DNA from: Chloroflexota bacterium
Lineage (GTDB): Bacteria; Chloroflexota; Limnocylindria; Limnocylindrales; CSP1-4
NCBI GenBank assembly: GCA_005881055.1
Contig: VBHW01000133.1
Location: 1 to 6,764 of the forward strand
Direction: 5' to 3'
Length of the DNA stretch: 6,764 nt
Part shown: one piece after another, positions 1-6,371 of the stretch
Layout of the letters: each line of letters starts with the position of its first letter
How positions within the stretch are numbered: the first letter of the stretch is position 1
Translations under genes and position numbers: made by a program
Notes under the pieces: generated by a model
Databases searched by the model: none
Told to the model about the DNA's origin: nothing
Seen by the model: the letters and a program-made list of their open reading frames with translations, nothing else

Positions 1-175
1 CGTCCGAGATCGACGATCGACCGCCGACCGCCGGGTTGCGGCCGACCGGCCCTCCGGATGCCGCGTCGACCGGGGCGATCGTCAACACGAGCGCGATCGC
101 TGCCACGAGCGCCGCTCTCCAGAATCCCCAGCCTCGGTTCTCGCCCGATCCTGCCTGGCCAGTCCCGCCGCGCAT
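1..175 (-). CDS. N-terminus of a secreted protein (signal peptide), cut by the window edge
   Basis: An ATG at 175 opens a frame that stays open to the window edge, giving 58 codons of a longer gene. The product starts with a polar, glycine-rich stretch ending in an aromatic patch (W16, F18, W19, R20). A hydrophobic core follows (about residues 21-36, ALVAAIALVLTIAPV), then V36-D37-A38, a good signal peptidase I site before A39. The mature part begins with small and polar residues (SGGPVGRN). This is a classic Sec signal peptide, so the protein is probably exported or cell-wall associated. No twin arginine or lipobox cysteine is visible. GGGGAGG sits 5 bases upstream, which fixes the start. 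It lies about 105 bases beyond the end of the nuclease-helicase gene and reads in the same direction. The visible part is too short to name a family, so the function is unknown. Confidence 0.7.
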   Translation of the reverse strand, partial: MRGGTGQAGSGENRGWGFWRAALVAAIALVLTIAPVDAASGGPVGRNPAVGGRSSISD

Positions 176-180
176 GCCTG

Positions 181-187
181 CCTCCCC
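181..187 (-). promoter_or_regulatory. Ribosome binding site for the secreted-protein gene
   Basis: On the minus strand GGGGAGG is followed by 5 bases and then the ATG at 175. This is one of the two best Shine-Dalgarno matches in the window and supports the start of a gene whose end is not visible. Confidence 0.7.
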
Positions 188-230
188 GTGGTCTTGCGTC
201 CTCGGACAGGGTCGCCGGGTATCCGCGGTC

Positions 231-242
231 GGTCAAGTGACC
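231..242. promoter_or_regulatory. Inverted repeat with a -35-like hexamer upstream of the secreted-protein gene
   Basis: The bases read GGTCA-AG-TGACC, two 5-bp arms around a 2-base centre. On the minus strand the same bases contain TTGACC, a fair -35 hexamer. No good -10 hexamer is found 16-18 bases further on, so a promoter is only suggested. The repeat lies 56 bases upstream of the ATG at 175 and could be an operator. A similar repeat, CGTCA-AA-TGACG, occurs at 6105-6116. Confidence 0.25.
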
Positions 243-280
243 CGAATTGGCCACGACCGGGGAACGGGGCCGCTGGCCGC

Positions 281-3200
281 TCAGGTCGAGAGCGCTGCCT
301 CGGGCTTTCGTGGGTGTCCGTCCCCATCGGCCGCTCCCGCCCCGTCGCTCGGGAGGCTCGCCGCCATCTCGACGTACCGGCAGAGCGCGTTCGCGAGCCG
401 CATCTGCCCGGGCGTCCGGCAGCGGACGCGCAGCAGCTCGGGGCTCGCCACGCGAGACGGCGACGTTGAAGCGGTTGCGGTTGTAGAGGAAGTCGACACC
501 GCGCGGCACGTCGTCGGGCGACGACGCCGCCATCGAATAGATCGCGGCGGCCGCCTCCTGGCCCTGGAAGCGGTCCACCGTGCCGACGCGACCGGCCGAG
601 CCGATCCGGGCGCGCAATGCTCGCTCGATCTCGGCCACGTGGGCGTTGTACGGGGCGACGACGACGACGTCGTCGAGTCCCAGCGGGCGGGTCTGGCCCG
701 CCGCGTCGGTCCACTCGCGCCCGACGAGCGCTGCCACCGCGTCGGCCACGGCCTCGGCCTCCGGCCGCGAGCTCGTCGAGTCACCCTCGTGGTCGATTGC
801 CACGAACCGCAGGCCGACGTCCCCCGAGCCCTCCAGGCCAGCCCCCCCGCCGATGCGCTGAAGCGCGGTGGAGGGGTCGGCCGTCAGCTCGCCCGCATAG
901 AAGACCTCGGAGATGAACTCATTGATCGACGGATGGAGGCGGTAGGTGACGTCGAGGAGCAATCCGCGGTGGGGCTCGATCGTGGGCCGGTCGCCGACCA
1001 GGTGCTCGAGCGCCGACTTGCCTGCTCCCTCCGGATGTACGCCCTGCGATACCTGCGGCAGCTGGTTCGGATCGCCGAGGAGGACGATCGAGCGCGCGGC
1101 GCCGCCCATCGCGACGACGTTCGCGAGGGCCATCTGGCCGGCCTCGTCGACGAACAGCGTGTCGATGGCCCCGGCCATGTCGCTCCGCCCGAAGAGCCAG
1201 GGAGTCCCGGCGGCCACGTCGAAGCGTCCCGCGCGCAGGGCCGGGCCGACACCCTTCGGGTCGGTGACGATCTCGACCGCGTCGACCCCTGCACCGTCCT
1301 CCGGGCCGTCGCATTTCTGGATGACGCGCACGGCCAGCCCGGCGGCGCGAGCGGCGTCGTCGATCGCGAGGACGATGTTCGTGATCGCCTTGTGGGACTG
1401 GGCCGTGACGCCGACCCGTCGGCCGGCCCGGACGAGCTCGAGGATCATCCGGGCCCCGGTCCATGTCTTGCCGGTTCCGGGCGGGCCCTGGATCGCGAGG
1501 GTGCTCTCGTCGAGGGTCGTGGCGAGGCGCAGGGCGGCGCCGAGCGCGGACTCCCCCGGCCGCCGGAGCGCATCGCGCGTGAGGATTCCGTTGACGCGGG
1601 GCGGTCGACGGAGGAGGAGCTCCCGAACCGCGCGATACCGCCCGGGGGCGTCGATGCCGTGGGCGATGACGTGGTCCGCCATGGCGGCGAGCGACTCGGG
1701 CAGGGGCTTGTAGGAAAGGGGTCCCGGCTCGATGAGCGCGACGGGATGCGCGACCTGGCTTGACGCGCCCCGCTTGAGGTCGATCGTGCCGCCGATCGGG
1801 TCGAAGCCGACGACCGTGCCCGCCGACTTCTCGGTCTTCGGGTCGATCCAGTCGTCACCTTCGTGGATCTTCGAGTCCTGGAGAGGATCGAAGCGGTAGC
1901 GGTGGACGATCGACCGGGCCGACCGTCCGACCTCGCCGACGTACGCGAGCCCGGCCAGTGCGGCAGTCTCGCCGACGAGGTCCTCGATCGAGAGACTGCG
2001 CAGGCGGAAGTACTCCCACCAGCCCGGCTTCGCGTCGCGGCGATGCCAGTCGAGCAGCCCCGCCAGGAGCCAGCGCGCCGCCTCCTCCTCGGTCCGTTCC
2101 GACGGGTCGTCGGGAACACCCGCCCGCAGGGCCGCCTCGCGTGCACACGGTCAGGCTCTCGGATGGCTCGGCGACGGTCGTCGTGGGTCGCGGCATGCTC
2201 CAGCCCTGGTCGATGATCGCGTCCCGACGGCGCACCTCGAGCCAATCGCGGAGGAGCAGGGTCGAGACACAGTCGTCCCGGTTGTACTCGGCGAGGTCGC
2301 GGAGGTGCGCGGTGTCGCGGTCGCGCAGCCAGCGCTCGTACTCCACGACGCTGAATCCCGCCTCGGTGATGGGACCGGCCCGGACCGGCATGTAGAACTT
2401 CTCGATCGACTTGATCGAATACGACTCTACCGAGGCGCGGATCCCCTGGCGGACGACCTGGTAGAGGTCGACGAGGACCTGGCCGCGCAGGAGCCGGTCG
2501 ACCTCGTCCTCGCGCGTCGCATGGCGCTGCATCAGGCGCTTGATCGCGCCCGACTCGTACCCCGCGTAGTGGTAGACGTGCATCTGCGGGTCGCGCTCGA
2601 GGCGATCGATGACGAGGTCGATGAACGCCTCGAAGGCCGCCTTCTCGCCGCGCCTGTCGTGCCCCCAGATCGGCCGGTACTCATGCGTCCCGTTCCCGTC
2701 CCGCCAGGCGACGCCGAGCAGGTATTCGAGCCCGTCGTCGAGCGCCCAGGGATCGGCCTCGATGTCGAAGAAGAGGTCGAGCGCCGACGGCTCGGGCAGC
2801 GCGGCGAGCCCGTGACCCGGTGCCTCGGGATCCGGCGGGACGAGCTCGTACAGGAGCGCGCCTGCGCGGCGCCCGCTGAGCTGGAGTCGCGCCTGGTCGC
2901 GGATCCGGCGCAGCGGCCGGGGGTTCATGCGCGGCACCGCGCGATCCGCCGGCAGCTCGCCGAGGTCGGCCAGGGTCGGGACGCCGTCGTCGATGAGGCG
3001 TTCCGTGTACGTCCGGGTCATGCCGGCCACCAGCGAGAGGTGATCGTCCGCACGACGCCGGTCCATGCAGGTCGGGAACCACGCGCAGACCCGGCAGTGG
3101 TCGACCGGGTCCGGGTACGTGTCCGGCGCGGGCAGGTCGCCGAAGACGCGCGCCTCGAAGCGGGCCTTGACGGTCCGGTAGAAGGCCGCGTAGTCCGCGA

Positions 3201-3756
3201 GCCGCTCCGGATGCTCGACGCCGTCGCCCGTGACGATGACAAGGCGCTCTGGAGGGACGCCCTGGAGCGTGGTCAGCCGGTCCGCGTACACGCACACCTG
3301 GAGCAGCGCCCCGGCCTTGACGCCACGCGCCAGCTTCGTATCCGCGACGTCGTAGCTCCATGCGCCGAGGTCGCTCGGGCGGTCCGTTCGGAGGAGGAAG
3401 TCGGCGTGGCCGCGCCACCGGCCGTCGAAGAACGTCGCCTGGTAGACGACCTCGACGCCGCGGCGCATCGCGTCGAGCGTCTCCGCCTCGGCGGCCCGGA
3501 GCTCCTCGAGCGTCGTCGGGCCGCGCAGCTGCACCTCGTGGATCGACCGCCCGGCCGCCCGATGGCGCTCCAGGTATGCGAGCTCGTGCTCGACGCCCCG
3601 CTCCTGAAGCAGGACGAGCTCCGGGTCCTCCCGTCGTGGCGGCCGCTCCCAGAGGCCCTGTGCGCGGCCGAGCTCGAGGGTCGCGAGATGGTCGCAGGCC
3701 AGGTACCCGACGAGATCCGTCGCGCTGACCACGATGGAATCGCCGAGGACTTGCAC
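281..3756 (-). pseudogene. TM0106-family RecB-like nuclease / DEDD exonuclease / SF1 helicase fusion, broken by two frameshifts
   Basis: About 1,156 codons in three frames. Piece 1 (3756 to about 2148, 537 residues) starts with a Cas4/RecB-type PD-(D/E)XK nuclease: RGVEHE around H57, D119 in GHADF, D139-T-K141, and Q153 with Y158. C21, C221, C224 and C230 resemble the 4Fe-4S set of Dna2, AddB and Cas4. An RNase H-like exonuclease domain follows (D331-I-E333, D430, YNRDD at 491-495). Piece 2 (about 2147 to 453) carries the Upf1/Dna2-like helicase: GPPGTGKT (1487-1464), DEAGQM (1148-1131), GDPNQLPQ (1076-1053), YRLHPSI, TVDRFQGQE and NVAVSR (467-450). Piece 3 (about 451 to 281) gives the family C-terminus MRLANALCRYVE and the TGA. 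Frame breaks near 2146 and 450 would leave the nuclease and exonuclease domains without a helicase. The domain layout suggests DNA processing; the cellular role is not established. The breaks could be assembly errors. Confidence 0.85.
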
Positions 3757-3762
3757 GATCCC

Positions 3763-3768
3763 AGCCTA
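3763..3768 (-). promoter_or_regulatory. -10-like TAGGCT, possible leaderless promoter of the nuclease-helicase gene
   Basis: On the minus strand TAGGCT, a TANNNT-type -10 hexamer, ends 6 bases before the GTG at 3756. That spacing would place the transcription start at or next to the start codon, giving a leaderless mRNA. No Shine-Dalgarno sequence precedes the GTG, which fits. The TAG in this hexamer is also an in-frame stop, so translation cannot start further upstream. No clear -35 hexamer is seen. This is inferred from spacing alone. Confidence 0.35.
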
Positions 3769-4173
3769 GCCGAGGGCCGTGTCACCTCGCCTGGCACGGG
3801 CTTCAGGGGCGCGCGAGACCCGGCCGGCGAGGGTGGAACGGCGGCTGATCCAACGGGCGAACCGTGGCCGCCCAACGCGTCGTCCTGCACCTTCCGCGTT
3901 CCAGGTGGCGTCGAGATGACGCTCAGCAGTGCGTTTCGAACGGCCCGTGCTCAGAACGACGACCCGCGCGTTCCCGTTGGAACACCCGGTGTGCAGCCCA
4001 CCGGAAGGCCGATCGGCCCGGGTCCGTGGGGCGCCATGGTCCCCAGGCGACGAAGCAAACGGCACCCATCGGTCGACCGGCGGTTCAGGCGCGCCAAACG
4101 GCCGAGGCGGACCGCAAGGGTCAGACGGATGGTGACGCTCGTACCCCAAATGACCGAGTCGGGGGAATCCGTT

Positions 4174-4209
4174 GGTCGCCTGGGGTGGCAGGGTCCCCAA
4201 GCCGCGACC
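4174..4209 (-). terminator. Two-part hairpin downstream of the aminotransferase
   Basis: The outer arms GGTCGC (4174-4179) and GCGACC (4204-4209) enclose inner arms TGGGG (4181-4185) and CCCCA (4195-4199) around a 9-base loop. The structure lies 34-69 bases past the aminotransferase stop codon. No T-tract follows on the minus strand, so it is not a standard intrinsic terminator. It may aid termination or protect the 3' end of the message. Confidence 0.3.
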
Positions 4210-4242
4210 CGGCGCCGGCCCCGCCGCCCCGCGGCACGCCTG

Positions 4243-5607
4243 CTAGCCGACCAGCTCCCCGACGGCCTCGGCGAACACCGCTGTGTGGCGGTCGACGTCC
4301 GCCTCGGTGGTCTCCGGGCTCATGAGCGCCATGTTGTGGAACGGTGTCATGAGGACGCCGCGGTTGAGCGCGTACAGGTGGAGGAACCGCTCGAGCTCGA
4401 AGTCGCCGTGCTCCCACTGCTCCCGGCCTGTCCGCGGCGGATCGGCGATGAAGTGGTACTCGGCTCGCGCCCCGAGGCGGGTGACATGCCACGGAAGGTG
4501 CCGCGCGGCGATCACCCCACGCACCCCGTCGGTCCATCGCTCCGCGATCGGGATCATCCGGGCGAATGCCGCGTCGGTGAGCACCTCGCCGAGGGTCGCC
4601 CGGACGGCCGCCATCGAAAGGGCGTAGCCGGCGAGCGTCCCGCCGATCCCGCCGACGTCCGCATCCTCGAGCGACATGCGCGCGCCGATCCGCTCGGCGA
4701 CGTCGGCGGTCATGCCGTACGCGGCGGCCGGGATGCCGCCACCGATCGTCTTGCCGATGACGAGCATGTCCGGCTCGAGCGACCAGGCCGCGGTCGCGCC
4801 GCCGGGTCCGGCACAGATCGTGTGGGTCTCGTCGATGATGAGGATCGTCCCCGTCCGCCGGGTGATCTCGCGGACGGCGTCGTGGTAGCCGGGCTCCGGG
4901 AGCACGATGCCGACGTTCGTCAGCGCCGGTTCGATGAGGAGCGCCGCGACGCGGCGATCGGCAAGGGCCGCCTCGAGCGCCGACACGTCGTTGAACGGCA
5001 CGACCCGCGTCGTGAGCGCCGGATCGACCGGCGGGCCGATGTTCCCGCGCCGCGCCTCGACCCGCCCGTCGTCGGAGAGCGTGGCGAACGTCTCGTCCAC
5101 GGTGCCGTGGTAGTTGAAGTCGTGGACCGCGACGAGCGCCCGCTCGGTGATCATCCGGGCGAGGCGGATCGAGAACCGGTTCGCGTCGGTCGCCGTGATC
5201 GCGAACTGCCAGGTCGGCAGCCCGAACCGCCGCGCGAGCTCCGCGCCGACCCACGCGGCGTCCTCGGTGGGGAGCATGTGGGTGATCCCGAGCCGGAGCT
5301 GCCGTTCGACGGCGGCGATCGTCGCCGACGGGCCGTGGCCGGCCATCGCCCCGGTGTCGCCGAGGCAGAGGTCGACGTAGTCGTGCCCGTCGACGCACGT
5401 GAAATGCGCGCCGCGAGCCTCCTGCACGTACGGCGGGAACGCGCCGGGCCACTTGACCATCCAGGGCATCGGCACGCCCGCGAGGAGCGACGGGCGCCCG
5501 GCGTCGAACAGGGCACGGGACCGCGGGTGGGCTTCGACGAAGGACCGCCCTTCGCGGTCCATGAGGGCGCGGAGCCTGGCGCGGTCGATCGCTGCGCTCA
5601 CCGCCAT
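4243..5607 (-). CDS. Class-III PLP-dependent aminotransferase, glutamate-1-semialdehyde aminomutase-like
   Basis: A complete 454-residue fold-type I PLP enzyme, the usual length for class III. Visible marks are ATDANRFSIRLAR (139-151, the cofactor-phosphate region), NYHG (165-168, an aromatic over the ring), E226 in LIEPALTN, D259 in IIDETHT (contact to the pyridine nitrogen), and K286 in IGKTIGGGIPAAAYG, the expected Schiff-base lysine. All catalytic residues I can check are present, so it should be active in the cytoplasm. It resembles the HemL-like branch annotated as aspartate aminotransferase family. Its substrate is not known and I would not call it HemL: the conserved MPWMVKW and LGDTGAMAGH segments belong to a different subgroup. 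The ATG at 5607 has only a weak GAGG 12 bases upstream. No biosynthetic partner gene is adjacent, so the pathway cannot be inferred. A longer open frame antisense to it is a codon-bias shadow. Confidence 0.9.
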   Translation of the reverse strand: MAVSAAIDRARLRALMDREGRSFVEAHPRSRALFDAGRPSLLAGVPMPWMVKWPGAFPPYVQEARGAHFTCVDGHDYVDLCLGDTGAMAGHGPSATIAAVERQLRLGITHMLPTEDAAWVGAELARRFGLPTWQFAITATDANRFSIRLARMITERALVAVHDFNYHGTVDETFATLSDDGRVEARRGNIGPPVDPALTTRVVPFNDVSALEAALADRRVAALLIEPALTNVGIVLPEPGYHDAVREITRRTGTILIIDETHTICAGPGGATAAWSLEPDMLVIGKTIGGGIPAAAYGMTADVAERIGARMSLEDADVGGIGGTLAGYALSMAAVRATLGEVLTDAAFARMIPIAERWTDGVRGVIAARHLPWHVTRLGARAEYHFIADPPRTGREQWEHGDFELERFLHLYALNRGVLMTPFHNMALMSPETTEADVDRHTAVFAEAVGELVG

Positions 5608-5613
5608 GGCGGC

Positions 5614-5644
5614 ATCATGCCTCGGCGGAGGCCGGGGGTGTCGA
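5614..5644 (-). promoter_or_regulatory. Possible promoter of the aminotransferase gene
   Basis: Minus strand: TCGACA (5644-5639) as -35, a 19-base spacer, and CATGAT (5619-5614) as -10, four of six bases matching TATAAT. The -10 ends 6 bases before the ATG, the same close spacing as at the nuclease-helicase gene, so the message could be leaderless. The spacer is longer than ideal, and a GAGG inside it could instead act as a weak ribosome binding site. Confidence 0.25.
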
Positions 5645-5645
5645 A

Positions 5646-5664
5646 CGATCCATGGGCTGGATCG
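5646..5664. promoter_or_regulatory. 7-bp inverted repeat next to the aminotransferase promoter region
   Basis: CGATCCA-tgggc-TGGATCG is a perfect 7-bp inverted repeat with a 5-base centre. It directly abuts the -35-like hexamer at 5639-5644, which suits an operator. It also lies about 45 bases past the stop of the zinc-ribbon gene, so it could form a terminator hairpin for that message, although no T-tract follows. Confidence 0.35.
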
Positions 5665-5708
5665 CGCGAAGCACTAGAGGGATGGCTCTCCGGTTAGGAG
5701 GGGTCGGG

Positions 5709-5846
5709 TCAGCTCACCCGACGGTGGAATCCGCAGACGGGGCAGGTGGCCACCCTCGTCGCGGGATCGAGTCGCAGGAAGCTTGCACAGCCGTTCGTGC
5801 GGCAGTAGAGCTGCCGGCCGGCGGCCGTGCGCCGCATGCGACGCAT
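5709..5846 (-). CDS. Small zinc-ribbon protein, 45 residues
   Basis: An ATG at 5846 gives a 45-residue basic protein. Its cysteines C15, C20, C35 and C38 form a C-x4-C-x14-C-x2-C pattern, with the second pair in the typical knuckle CPVCG. The first pair lies in LYCRTNGCASF. This is a treble-clef/zinc-ribbon fold in miniature, and almost the whole chain is the ribbon. Such proteins bind nucleic acid or act as assembly factors; I do not recognise a named family and assign no function. The other two frames over these bases lose the motif. The frame is open far upstream, but upstream residues look random, so the methionine just before the ribbon is chosen; a second in-frame ATG at 5837 is possible. 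No clear ribosome binding site is seen (only GCGAG). The leader holds a strong stem-loop at 5915-5958. Confidence 0.6.
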   Translation of the reverse strand: MRRMRRTAAGRQLYCRTNGCASFLRLDPATRVATCPVCGFHRRVS

Positions 5847-5914
5847 GGCGCTCGCCCGGCCCGACAGGCTGGTAGTGGTTGAACGTGACAACACGGGTAC
5901 GGTTTCCCCTTCGT

Positions 5915-5958
5915 CGGCCCGCGCCGGGACACTCCTTGGTCCCACGGCGCCTGGGCCG
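5915..5958. other. Strong 16-bp stem-loop, RNA element candidate
   Basis: On the plus strand CGGCCC-GCGCC-GGGAC (5915-5930) pairs with GTCCC (5939-5943), GGCGC (5946-5950) and GGGCCG (5953-5958). This gives 16 Watson-Crick pairs, two 2-base bulges on one side (5944-5945, 5951-5952) and an 8-base loop (5931-5938). In plus-strand RNA four further pairs, three of them G-U, could extend it to 5911-5962; in minus-strand RNA these would mostly be mismatches. The minus-strand loop carries AGGAG, the plus-strand loop CUCCUU. No T-tract follows on either side. It lies 65 bases upstream of the zinc-ribbon ATG. It could be a leader element, part of a small RNA, or a repeat-type palindrome. Confidence 0.5.
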
Positions 5959-6104
5959 GTGGTCCGCTCGCGACGATCCGAAATCGGGGATCGGAGCGGA
6001 AAAGCTCTGTACCGGCGGCTGGCGCGGGAGCGGAGTTCGTGCTCTGACCTGCGTCGCAGCCGCATGAGCGGTACGGGGTGAAGTGTCGGGTGTAACCGCC
6101 CGGA

Positions 6105-6116
6105 CGTCAAATGACG
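6105..6116. promoter_or_regulatory. 12-bp inverted repeat, possible operator
   Basis: CGTCA-AA-TGACG is a 5-bp inverted repeat with a 2-base centre. It has the same layout and inner bases (GTCA, A, A/G, TGAC) as the repeat at 231-242. It lies in the gap upstream of the zinc-ribbon gene. No regulator is identified. Confidence 0.2.
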
Positions 6117-6159
6117 AGCGCTTGGGGCTTGTTGCGTTTAGCAGCCAGGTGAATGGCGG

Positions 6160-6185
6160 GTGCCGCGGCACGCCGCGGATCCGCG
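6160..6185. repeat. Two adjacent 12-bp perfect palindromes
   Basis: GTGCCGCGGCAC (6160-6171) and CGCGGATCCGCG (6174-6185) are both perfect 12-base palindromes, separated by 2 bases. They lie about 190-215 bases past the stop of the 63-residue gene. They could be protein-binding sites or cruciform-prone DNA. GC-rich DNA yields palindromes by chance more often than balanced DNA, so the call is modest. Confidence 0.4.
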
Positions 6186-6270
6186 TCGGACCGGCCGCGT
6201 TACGCACGATAGGAGCGAGGTGGCCGGCCGCGACTGGCCGACCAGGCGGGAATTCGTGTTCTGCAGCTCT

Positions 6271-6336
6271 GTGGCTGCTATCCGGTGCGAAATCGGCCGG
6301 ATGCTGCGAATACCAGCGCGGTGGCTGCTAGGCGGT
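6271..6336. repeat. 10-bp direct repeat, 50 bases apart
   Basis: GTGGCTGCTA occurs at 6271-6280 and 6321-6330. Beyond two mismatches both copies continue with CGGT, so 14 of 16 bases agree. The first copy overlaps one arm of a hairpin, ATCCGG (6280-6285) with CCGGAT (6297-6302). Function unknown. Confidence 0.35.
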
Positions 6337-6356
6337 CAGGTTTGGGCCGTTGGCAT

Positions 6357-6371
6357 GGCACACGTCGTGCC
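6357..6371 (-). terminator. Short hairpin just past the 63-residue gene
   Basis: GGCAC-5 bases-GTGCC forms a perfect 5-bp stem starting 4 bases after the TAG at 6376-6378. No T-tract follows on the minus strand, so intrinsic termination is doubtful; it may mark the message end. Confidence 0.25.

Larger units (their letters stand above)
3757..4242. other. 486-base gap without a convincing gene
   Basis: Open frames cross this stretch on both strands, the longest minus-strand one covering 3766-4200. Their translations are rich in Arg, Pro and Gly, show no motif, and have no ribosome binding site, so I read the region as non-coding. It should hold the promoter of the nuclease-helicase gene and the transcript end of the aminotransferase gene. 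Small inverted repeats are present: GTTCC-cgtt-GGAAC (3970-3983) overlapping ACACC-c-GGTGT (3982-3992), and a hairpin at 4174-4209. No tRNA-like T-loop with a matching stem was found. Confidence 0.5.

Noticed and set aside
249..278. GGCCA...TGGCC inverted repeat as terminator of the nuclease-helicase gene
   Set aside because: Only 5 bp with a 20-base loop and no T-tract; expected by chance at this GC content.
36..1763. Plus-strand open frame of 575 codons
   Set aside because: It is exactly antisense and codon-aligned to the helicase, whose motifs are unmistakable. Its product is Arg/Asp/Val-rich with no motif.
3930..3950. TTCGAA sequence resembling a tRNA T-loop
   Set aside because: The flanking bases do not pair as a T-stem and no acceptor or anticodon arm can be drawn.
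3766..4200. Minus-strand frame of 144 codons in the gap before the nuclease gene
   Set aside because: No motif, no ribosome binding site, and a composition like non-coding high-GC DNA.
2305..5697. Plus-strand open frame of 1,130 codons as a real gene
   Set aside because: It lies antisense to two recognisable genes, its composition is typical of a high-GC shadow frame, and no domain is visible.
5714..5932. Alternative minus-strand frame of 72 codons with a CVACG motif
   Set aside because: It overlaps the zinc-ribbon gene in another phase. Its start touches the AGGA with no spacing, and its C-terminal half is a plain shadow of the better C-x4-C...CPVCG frame.
6083..6331. Plus-strand frame of 82 codons starting at a GTG
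   Set aside because: Only a loose GGGGTGA precedes the start, codon use is unlike the real genes, and it runs through palindromes and repeats. No motif is seen.
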